Shown piece by piece: positions 49,501-61,500 of a stretch of DNA of 64,000 nucleotides. The stretch is from Nipponacmea schrenckii (Eukaryota > Mollusca > Gastropoda > Lottiidae). The position numbers and the translations under genes are program-made. Position 1 is the stretch's first letter. Every line of letters starts with the position of its first letter. The DNA is taken from contig CM060201.1 in the NCBI GenBank assembly GCA_030562195.1, positions 28,688,067 to 28,752,066 of the forward strand, written 5' to 3'. Under the pieces are notes generated by a model, which worked only from the letters and a program-made list of their open reading frames with translations, searched no databases and had not been told where the DNA came from.

Positions 49501-52500
49501 TGAAGTAGTTTCCGATATATCCGATGTTATATCAAAGAATGTAGTCGATCCAGGTGTATCAGATGTTATATCAGAGATTGTAGTTTTTCCAGATGTATCA
49601 GAAGTTATATCAGAGATTGTAGTTGTTCCAGATGTATCAGTTGATATATCAGAGAATGTAGTTGATCCTGATTTATCAGATGTTTTATCAGAGATTGTAC
49701 TTGTTTCAGATGTATCAGAAGTTATATCAGGGATTGTAGTTGTTTCGGCAGGTTTTATAGAGAAAGTTTGATTCAGATATTGAAGTAGTTTCAGATGTAC
49801 CGTGTTGTCAGAGAATTTAGTTGATCCAGATGTATCGATGTTATATCAGAGAGTTAGTTGTTCCAGAACGATGTTAGATCGGAGTTGTAGTTTCCAGATG
49901 TGTCAGATGTTTTTCAAAGGTTATAAGTTTCAGATGTATCGAGTGTTATCTCAGGGGTTGTAGTTGCTCCAAATATAGCGGGTGTTATGTCCGATATTAA
50001 AGTTGGTTTAGTTGTATCAGCTGTTACATCAGACATTGCAGTACTTTCTAATTTCATATCACGGATTGTATTTGTTCCAGATGTATCAGATGTTATATGA
50101 GAGAATGTAGTTGGTCTAGGTGTATCAGATTTTTTATCAGAGATAGTAGTTGTTGTAGATGTATCCGGTGTAGTCGTTTCAGGTGGTGTATCAGACGTTT
50201 TATCAGAGATTGTAGTTGTTCCAGGTATATCAGATGTTTTATCAGAAATTGAAGTAATTTCAGATGAAGCAGATATTATAGTTATTCCAGAAGTATCAGT
50301 TGTTATTTCAGAGATTGTCGTTGTTCCAGATGTGCCAGGTGTTTTATCAGAGGTTATAGACGTTCCAGATGTATCGAGTGATATATCAGAGATTGTAGTA
50401 GTTCCAGATATAGCGCGTGTTATGTCAGAGATTAAAGTTCGTTTAGTTGTATCAGCTGTTACATCAGACATTGATGTCGTTTCGGATGGTGTATCAGATG
50501 TTATTTCAGAGATTGTAGTTGTTCCAGTTTTGACAGATGTTTTATCAGAGGTTATAGATGTATCGGGAGTTATATCAGATATTGAAGCAGTTTGAGACGT
50601 ATCAGTTATATCAGAGATTGTAGTAGTTCCAGATATAGCGCAGTCAAAATAAATCTTTATTGAAGGTTATAAAGGCGTTTCAGATGTATCAGATGTTATA
50701 TTTAGATATTGTAGTTGTTCCAGTTTAAAAGTTTTATGAGGTTTTAGATTTTATCGGGGTTATATCAGATATTGAAGCAATTGAGACGAAGTTTTCAGAG
50801 ATTGAGTTTTTAAATTTAGATATTTTTAAGGTTCGTTTCAGATGTATTGGTGTTATTTTCAGAGGATGTAGTTGTTACCCGATAAGCAGAGTGTAATATC
50901 AGATTTTAAAGTTGGTTTAGTTGTATCAGCTGTTACATCAGACATTGAAGTAGTTTCAGATGTATCCGATGTTAAATCAGGGATTGTAGTTCTTCCAGAT
51001 GTATCAGAAGTTATTTTCAGAGAATTTTAGTTGTCCAGATGTATCAGATGTTTTATTTAGAGATTGAAGTAGTTCCAGAAATGTTTTCAAAAAATTGTTT
51101 TTTTATCAGCTGTTAAAAGTTGTGCTTCAGGTGTATCAGATGTTATTTAGAGATTGTAGTTGTTCCAGTTTTGACAGATGTTTTATCAGAGGTTTTAGAT
51201 GTATCGGGAGTTATATCAGATATTGAAGCAATTTGAGACGTATCTAGATTGTATCAGATATTTTTTCAAAGGTTATAGGCGTTTCAGATGTATTGGGTGT
51301 TATATCAGAGGATGTAGTTGTTACAGATATAGCGGGTGTTATGTCAGATTTTAAAGTTGGTTTAGTTGTATCAGCTGTCACATCAGACATTGAAGTAGTT
51401 TCAGATGTATCCGATGTTAAATCAGGGATTGTAGTTCTTCCATATGTGTCAGATGTTTTATGAGAGAATGTAGTTGTTCCAGATGAATCAGATGTAATAT
51501 CTTTTATTGAAATAATTTGAGACGTATCAGTTGTTGTATTAGAGATTGAAGTTGTGCCAGATGTATCCGATGTTTTATCGAATATTGAAGTAGTTCCAGA
51601 TGTATCAGAAGTTATATCAGAGATTGTAGTTGTGCCAGATGTATCAGATGTTTTTTCAGATATTGAAGTAGTTCCAGATGTTTCAGATGTTATATCAGAG
51701 ATTATAGTTGTGCCAGGTGTATCAGATGTTATATTAGTTATTGTAGTTGTGTCAGATGTATCAGATGTTATATCAGGGAATGTAGTTGTTCCAGATGTAT
51801 CTGATGTTATATCGGAACTTGTAGGTGTTCTAGATGTATCAGATGTTTTTTCAAAGGTTATAGATGTTTCAGATGTATCGGATGTTATATCAGAGGTTGA
51901 AGTTGCTCTAGATATAGCGGGTTTTATGTCAGATATTAAAGCTGGTTTAGTTGTAGCAGCTGTTACATCAGACATTGAAGTAGTTTCCGATGTATCTAAT
52001 GTTATATCACGGATTGTACTTGTTTCTGATGTATCAGATGTTATATGAGAGAATGTAGTTGATCTAGGTGTATCAGATGTTTTATCAAAGATTGTAGTTG
52101 TTGTAGATGTATTGTGTGCAGTTGTTTCAGGTGGTGTATCAGATGTTTTATCAGAGATTGTAGTTGTTCCAGGTGTATCAGATGTTTTATCAGATATTGA
52201 AGTTGTTTCAGATGTATCAGATGTTTTATCAAAGAATGTAGTTGATGTAGATGTATCAGATATTGAAGTAGTTTCAGCTGGTGTATCAGTTGTTATATCA
52301 GAGATTTTAATTGTTCCAGGTGTATCAGATGTTATATCAGAGATTGCACTTGTTCCGGGTGTATCAGATGTTTTATCAAAAATATTAGATATTCCAGATA
52401 AATTGGGTGTTATATCATTTATTGAAGTAATTTGAGACGTATCAGTTGTTGTAACAGAGATTATGGTTGTGCCAGATGTATTAAACATTGCAGTAGTTTC

Positions 52501-55500
52501 AGATGTTATATCAGTGATTGTGCTTGTTCCAGGTGTATCAGGTGTTTTATCAGAGGTTTGAGACGTATCAGTTGTAGTATCAGTGATAATAGTTGTGCCA
52601 GATGTATCAAATGTCACATAAGACATTGAAGTAGTTTCAGATGTATCAGATGTTATATCAGAGAATGTAGTTAATCTAGATGTATCAGTTGTTAGATCAA
52701 ATATTGAAGTAGTTTCAGTCTTATCAGAGATTGTAGTTATGCCGGATGTATCCGATGTTTTATCAAATATTGAAGTAGTTCCAGATGTATCAGTTGTTGT
52801 ATCCGAGATTTTAGTTTTGCCAGATGTATTTGACATTACATCAGACATTGGAGTAGTTTCAAATGTTATATCAGTGATTGTGCTTGTTCCAGGTGTATCA
52901 GATGTTTTATTAGAGGTTTTAGAAGTTACAGATGAATTGGGTGTTATATCAGATATTGAAGTAATTTGAGTCGTATTTGTTGTTGTATCAGAGATAATAG
53001 TTGTGCCAGATGTATTAAATGTTACATCAGACATTGAAGTAGTTTTAGATGTATCGGATGTTATATCAAAGAATGTAGTTGATCTAGATGTATCAGTTGT
53101 TATATCAGATATTGAAGTAGTTTCAGATGTATCAGATGTTATATCAGAGAATGTAGTTAATCTAGAAGTATCTGTTGTTATTTCAGAGATTGTAGTTGTT
53201 CCAGAAGTGTCAGATGTTTTATTAGTGTTAATAGACGTTCCGGATGTATCAAGTGTTATATCAGAGGTTGTAGTAGTTATAGATATAGCGGGTGTTATGT
53301 CAGATTTTAAAGTTGGCTTGGATGTATCAGCTGTTACATCAGACATTGAAGTAGTTCCCGATATATCGGATGTTATATCAGAGAATGTAGTTAATCTAGA
53401 AGTATCTGTTGTTATATCAGAGATTGTAGTTGTTCCAGATGTGTCAAATGTTTTATAAGTGTTAATAGACGTTCCAGATATATCAGAGGTTGTAGTTGTT
53501 ACAGATATAGCGGGTGTTATGTCAGATCCCAAAGTTGGTTTGGATGTATCAGCTTCAGACATTGAAGTAGTTTCAAATGCATCAGATTTAATATCAAAGA
53601 ATGTAGTTGGTCTAGATGTATCAGTTGTTGTATCAGATATTAAAGTAGTTTCAGATGTATCAAATGTTTTATCTGATATTGAAGTAGTTTCAGATGTCTC
53701 AGATGTTTTATCAGGGATTGTAGTTGTGCCAGATGTATCAGATGTTTTATCAAATGTTGAAGTAGTTCCAGATGTATCAGATGTTACATCAGAGATTGTA
53801 GTTGTGTTAGATGTATCAGATGTTTTATCAAATATTGAAGAAGTTCCAGATGTACCAGATGTTATATTAGGGATTGTAGTTGTGTCAGATGTATCAAATG
53901 TTATATCAGAGAATGAAGTTGATCTAGATGTATCAGTTTTAATATCAGATATTGAAGTTGTTTCAGATGTTTCAGATGTCATATGAGAGAATGTAGTTGT
54001 TCTAGAAGTATCAGTTGTTATTTCAGATGTGTCAGATGTTTTCAAGGAGTTTATAGACGTTCCAGATGTATCAAATCTTGTATCAGAGGTTGTAGTTGTT
54101 GCATATATAGCGGGTGTTATGTCAGATCTCAAAGTTGGGTGGGATGTATCAGCTGTTACATCAGACATTGAAGTAGTTTCCGATATATCCGATGTTATAT
54201 CAGAGAATGTTGTCGATCCAGATGTATCAGAGGTTATATCAGAGATTGTACTTGATCCAGATGTATCAGTTGATATATCAGAGAATGTAGTTGATCCTGA
54301 TTTATCAGATGTTTTATCAGAGATTGTAGTTGTTTCAGATGTATCAGATGTTTTATCAGATATCAAAGTAGTTCCAGATGTATCAGATGTTATATCAGGG
54401 ATTGTAGTTGTTTCAGATATATCAGATGTTATATAAGAGAATGTAGTTGATCTAGATATTGAAGTAGTTTCAGATGTATCAGATGTTGTATCAGAGAATT
54501 TAGTTGATCCAGATGTATCAGATGTTATATCAGAGAGTGTTGTTGTTTCAGATTTATCTGATGTTAAATCGGAGCTTGTAGTTCTTCCAAATGTGTCAGA
54601 TATGTTGTCAATGGTTATATATGTTTCAGATGTATCGGTGTTTATCTCAGAGGTTGTAGTTGCTCCAGATATAGTGGGTGTTATGTCCGATATTAACGTT
54701 GGTTTAGTTGTATCAGCTGTTACGTCAGACATTGAATTACTTGCAGATGTATCTAATGTTATATCACGGATTGTATTTGTTCCAGATGTATTAGATGTTT
54801 TATGAGAGAATGTAGTTGCTCCATATGTATCAGATGTTTTATCAGAGATTGTAGTTGTTGTAGATTTATCTGGTGTAGTCGTTTCAGGTGGTGTATCAGA
54901 TCTTATATCAGGAATTGTAGTTGTTCCAGGTGTATCAGATGTTTTATCAGATACTGTAGATGTATCCGGTGTTATATCAGATATTGAGGTCGTTTCAGAT
55001 GGTGTATCAGACGTTATATTAGAGATTGTAGTTGTTCCAGGTGTATCAGTTGTTGTATTAGAGATTATAGTTGTGCCAGATGTATCAAATGCTACATCAG
55101 ACATTGAAGTAGTTTCCGATGTATCAGATGTTATATAAGAGGATGTAGTTGGTCTAGATGTATCAGTTGTTGTATCAGATATTAAAGTAGTTTCAGATGT
55201 ATCAGATGTTGTATCAGAGAATTTAGTTGATCCAGATGTATCAGATGTTATATCAGAGATTGTAGTTGCTCCAGATTTATCTGATTTTAAATCGGAGCTT
55301 GTAGTTGTTCCAGATGTATCTGATGTTATGTCGAAGCTTGTAGTTGTTCCAGATATATCTGATGTTATATCGGAAATTATAGTTGTTCCAGATGCGTCAG
55401 ATGTTTTGTCAAAGGTAATAGATGTTTCAGATGTATCGGGTGTTATATGAGAGGTAGTTCTAGATATAGCGGGTGTTATGTCAGATATTAAAATTGGTTT

Positions 55501-58500
55501 GGATGTATCAGCTGTTACATCAGACATTGAAATACTTTCGGATGTATCCAATGTTTTATCACGGATTGTATTTGTTCCAGATGTATCAGATGTTATATTA
55601 GAGGATGTAGTTGATCCAAGTGTATCAGATGTTATATCAGAGGTTGTAGTTGTTCCATAAATAGCGGGTGTTAAGTCAGATGGTGTGGATGTATCAGCTG
55701 TTACATCAGACATTGAAGTAGTTTCCGATGTATCCGACGTTATATCAGAGAATGTAGTTGATCCAGATGTATCAGAAGTTATATCAGAGATTGTAGTTGT
55801 ACCAGATTTATCGGATGTTTTATCAGGGATTTTAGTTGTTTCAGAAGAATCAGATGTTATATCAGAGAATGTAGTTGATCCTGATTTATCAGATGTTTTA
55901 TCAGATATTAAAGTTTTTCCGGATGTATCAGATGTTATATCAGGGATTGTAGTTGTTTCAGAAAGATCAGATGTTATATCAGAGAATGTAGTTGATCCTG
56001 ATTTATCAGATGTTTTATCAGATATTAAAGTATTTCCGGATGTATCAGATGCTATATCAAGGATTGTTGTTGTTTCAGATGTATCAGATGTTATATAAGA
56101 GACTGTAGTTGATCTAGATGTATCAGTTGTTATATCAGATATTGAAGTAGTTTCAGGTGTATCAGATGTTATATTATGAGAGAATGAAGTCGATCTAGAT
56201 ATTGAAGATGTATCAGATGTTATATGAGAGATTGTGGTTGTTCCGAATTTATCTGATGTTAAATCGGAGCTTATAGTTGTTCTAGATGAATCTGATATTA
56301 TCTCAGAGCTTATAGTTGTTCCTAATGTATCTAATGTTATATCGGAGCTTGTAGTTTTTCCAGAAGTATCAGTTGTTACATCAGAGATTGTAGTTATTCC
56401 AGACGAATCTGATGTTATTTCAGAGCTTGTAGTTTTTTCAGAAGTATCAGTTGTTACATCAGAGATTGTAGTTATTCCAGATGAACCTGATGTTATTTCG
56501 GAGCTTGTACTTTTTCCAGAAGTATCAGTTTTTACATCAGAGATTATAGTTGTTCCAGATGTATCAGTTGTTACATCAGAGATTATAGTTGTTCCAAAAG
56601 TATCAGTTATTACGTAAGAAGTTATAGATGTTCCAGATGTATCGGGTGTTATATCAGAGGTTGTAGTTGTCCTAGATGTATCAGTTGTTATATCAGGGAT
56701 TGTAGTTGTTCCAGAAGTATCTGATGTTATATCAGAGAATGTAGTTGATCTAGATGTATCAGTTGTTATATCATATATTGAAGTTGTTTCAGATGTATCA
56801 GATGATATATAAGAGAATGTAGTTGATCTAGATGTATCAGTTATGTTAGATATTGAAGTAGTTTCAGATGTATCAGATGTTTTATCAGAGATTGTAGTTT
56901 TATCAAATATTAAAGTTGTTTCAGATGTAGCAGATGTTATATCAGAGATTGAAGTTGATCTAGATGTATCAGTTATTATATCAGATATTAAAGTAGTTTC
57001 AGATGTATCAGATGTTATATCAGGGAACCTAGTTGATCTATATGTATCAGATATTGAAGTTCTTTTAGATGTATCAGTGATTGTATTTGTTTCAGATGTA
57101 TCCGATGTTTTTTCAGGGATAATAGTACTTCCTGATTTTGTATCATGTAGCGTTGTTTGAGATGTATCAGATGTTACCTCCGATATAATATTCGTTTTAC
57201 TTTTATCAGTCGTTGTATCAGATATTATAAATGATTCTGATGTATCAGTGATTGTATTTGTTTCAGATGTATCCGATATTTTTTCGAGGATAGTACCTCC
57301 TGATTTTGTATCATGTAGCGTTGTTTGAGATGTATCAGATGTTACCTCCGATATAATATTCGTTTTACTTTTATCAGCGTTGTATCAGATATTATAATGA
57401 TTCTGATGTATCAGTGATTGTATTTGTTTCAGATGTATCCGATATTTTTTCGAGGATAGTACCTCCTGATTTTGTATCATGTAGCGTTGTTTCAGATGTA
57501 TCAGATGTTACCTCCGATATGGTATTCGTTTTACTTTTATCAGTCGTTGTATCAGATATTATAAATGATTCTGATGTATCAGTGATTGTATTTGTTTCAG
57601 ACGTATCCGATATTTTTTCGGGGATAATAGTACCTCCTGATTTTGTATCATGTAGCGTTGTTTGAGATGTATCAGGTGTTACCTCCGATATGGTATTCGT
57701 TTTACTTTTATCAGTCGTTGTATCAGATATTATAAATGATTCTGATGTATCAGTTGTTACAGCCAGAAATGTAATTGTTTCGGATATATCAGATGTTTTT
57801 GCATATTGTGCAGTCATTTTAGACGTTTCAGTTTCTATATCAGATACTGTAGTCTTTTCAGATGTTGTTATATCGAATATTAGTGTTCTTTCGGATGTAT
57901 CAGTTTCAATATCGGTCTTTTTTGTTGTTTTATAAGGGAATCGGTCATCTAATTCGCAGTACTTTCCCGAAAAGCCTTTCATACATTTACACACAAACCC
58001 TCTTCTGGGACTATAAAGACACCGTGCGCTATTCACACACGGATTTGGTACACAAGATGAGACAGGGGCATTAACTGCTGTAGACATCTTTGTGAGTGTT
58101 GTACTCAGTGTAGCTGAAAATGTATCAATTGTAGATGGTGAGGTAGCTTTTGTTGTTAGTGTAGAAGATGGAGTCGTGATTGCTAGGTTACTGTCTTGGG
58201 TGGTTTTGTCATTTCGATCATCTGTTGCAATGCCTGTTTCCTCAGCTAATGTATAGTCTATAATACTCGAATTGTCTGTTATATCTGTAGTGTTTATCAT
58301 AGTTGTGTGTACTGAAGTATTTCCAGTGTCTGCTGTTGATAAGTGTGAAACAGTTGTATGCTTATTTGCTTCAGCATCACCAACAGTCGCGTCATTTACC
58401 CCCAAACCTATAGTACTTTCTGCGAAAGAGGTGTTTGTAATTGATGTTAACGTGTTATAGTCCTTCAAATATGCTGTAGAAGTTTCCTTCGCTGAAGTGT

Positions 58501-61500
58501 GTAATGTTGTGTTGGCTCCTGATTGTTTTGCTTTGATTCCAATAGTTGTAATGTCTGATCGAGTCATATGTTGTTTAGGGCTATCTGTTTGGGAGTTTTT
58601 TGAATCAACTTCTATTGCTGGAAGATGGAAATCAATGGGTGTAATACTGCTTTGTGTAGCACTGTAGGGGTTTGTTGCTGATGTAAACATGTTTTGTTCA
58701 TTGCTGTTGCTCTCGTGGGGGATATTAGTGATTGATTCAGATGTTTTGTAATTCAGTGCACTACTGTGAGTAATATTTGTGTCTGGTGCAGCAGTGATTA
58801 TTTCAGTGATTTCTTGTGCAGTTTTTTGTGTTCCAATATTAGGTACAATGGTGTGTGATTCGAACGTGCTTGATGAAGCAGTCTGTTGAGAAGTGATGTC
58901 TATGTCTTGTCTAGGGAGAGAAGTTGTGCTTGATGATACGGTAGTCTCACCTTGAGTCGAACCTGTAATATCCAATATGACAATATCTGTTACGGTACTG
59001 GCTACTGACTTGGTGGTGGTATGTGTTTCACCGTCTGGGTCTGTCTTTATGGTAAATGATTCAGAGGTCGTAGGTGTTTCACCGTCTGGGTCTATCTTAA
59101 TGGTAAAAGATTGAGTGATGGTAGGCGTATTACCGTCTGGGTCTATCTTAATGGTAAAAGATTGAGTGGTGGTAGGCGTATTACCGTCTGGGTCTTTTCC
59201 TATGGTAAAAGATTGACTTGTGGTAGGTGTGTCCCCGTCTTGGTCTATCTTAATGGTAAAAGATTCAGTGGTGATAGGTGTGTCACCGTCTGGGTCTATC
59301 TTCATGGTAAAAGATTTAGTGGTGGTAGGCGTATTACCGTCTGGGTCTGTTCTTATGGTAAAAGATTGACTTGTGGTTGGTGTGTCCCCGTTTGGGTCTA
59401 TCTTAATGGTAAACGTTTGAGTGGTCTTAGGTGTTTCAACATCAGGGTCTATCTTTATGGTAAAAGATTCAGTGGTTGTAGGTGTGTTACCGTCTGGGTC
59501 TATCTTAATGGTAAAAGATTGAGTGGTGGTAGGCGTATTACCGTCTGGGTCTGTTCTTATGGTAATAGATTGACTTGTGGTTGGTGTGTCCCCGTTTGGG
59601 TCTATCTTTATGGTAAAAGATTCAGTGGTTGTAGGTGTATCACCGTCTGGGTCTGTTTCAGTAGGTACAAGTGCCTTTTCCGTTGAAGGTTTATCACTTT
59701 CTAATATTCTCGTAGAAGCACTCACGGTAGTTGTAAGGATGTCCTTCATTGTGTTATTAGATGCAACCTTAGCCTCAGTTGCGGAAGAGGCAGTCCCCTC
59801 ATTCGACATAGTGGGTAATGGTAAAGTATCCGTAGTATATGGGTTGGCTGTTGCTGTAGTACCTTCTGTCATCTTTAATGTTGAAACGACATCCGTAGTA
59901 GATGTTGGCGTTTCACAACGTTTCCCTATCCAGTCCGAAGTACAGACACATACAAATTCATCATCTCCATCGATACATGTACCATGGTTCAAACATGGTT
60001 CACTTTTACATTCATCTACATTTATTTCACAGTGTTTTCCAGTGAATCCTGGATAACATATACACTTCGGGCCCTGCAGATCCTCCTGACATGTACCACG
60101 ACCACAATCTTTAGATGCACAAAGGTTTACTTTAACTGTTGTAGAACTTAAACTTTGATCGTCTACAGCGGTACTTGAACTGGTGGTTAAATCTTCAATG
60201 GTGGCTAGTGAAATAGTAGTAGTGGAGTCTTTAGACAGTGTCGTAATATTGGTGTTTGATTCTGTAGTAGTAGTATTGATGGTTGAATCCTGAGCAATAG
60301 CAGTTGTTAACGGTATATGGCAGATATTACCTTCAAACCCATCAGAACAAATACACATGAAATCAGTATATCCAATGCTAATACAGGTCGCTTCATTTTT
60401 ACAAGGATTGCTATGACAACGTGATGCTGTTGTAGAACTTGTACTTTGATCGTCTACAGCGGTACTTGAACTGGTGGTTAAATCTTCAATGGTGGCCAGT
60501 GAAATAGTACTTATAAAGTCTTTAGACAGGGTCGTAGGATTGGTGCTTGTATCTGTAGTAGTAGTATGGATGGATGAATCCTGAGCAATAGCAGTTGTTA
60601 ACGGTATTTGGCAGATATTACCTTCAAACCCATCAGAACAAATACACACGAAATCCGTATATCCAATGCTAATACAGGTTGCTTCATTTTTACAAGGATT
60701 GCTATCACATTGTAATGCAGGCTTTGTCGTGGTGTCTAGACGTGTTTCACACAAACTTCCCGTCCAACCTGAAATACACTGACATGTAAACACTCCAAAA
60801 TCCTCAACATCATCAACACAAGTGGCTCCGTTTACACACGGTGAACTTTCGCAATTCCCTTCAACATTTTCACAAATTTTACCGGTGAATCCTTCTGGAC
60901 AATCACAATCAAAATCATCTCCAAGATCAATACAACTTCCTCCATTTTGGCAAGTAGATTTGTCGCATTTTGATACTGAAGGAATTGGGTCTTGCTCATT
61001 ACAAGTTACACCGGAAAACCCATCAGGACATTTGCACTGAAAATCATTCACTAAATCTACACACGATCCACCATTTTGACACGGATTGGGTTTACAGTCG
61101 TCTTTATTAATTTCACAAATTTTACCGGCAAATCCTTCTAGACAATCACAATCAAAATCATCTCCAAGATCAATACAACTTCCTCCATTTTGGCAAGTAG
61201 ATTTGTCGCATTTTGATACTGAAGGAATTAGGTCTTGCTCATTACAAGTAACACCGGAAAACCCATCAGGACATTTGCACTGAAAATCATCGACTAAATC
61301 TACACACGATCCACCATTTTGACAAGGATTGGGTTTACAATCGTCTATATTTATTTCACAAATTTTACCGGCGAATCCACTTGGACAATTACAACGAAAC
61401 CTATTCGATAGGTTGATACATATTGCGCTATTCAAACATGGATTATTAGCACAATGATTGAGCTGTGACTCACATTTTTCCCCGGTATATCCTCTAGGAC

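Noticed and set aside
44862..57935. Long plus-strand open frames opposite the 39-bp array (for example 45109-46254, 51554-52048, 53003-53458)
   Set aside because: They arise because a 39-bp unit keeps several frames open; no start context, domain or splice signal supports them, and the minus strand is tied to EGF exons in phase.
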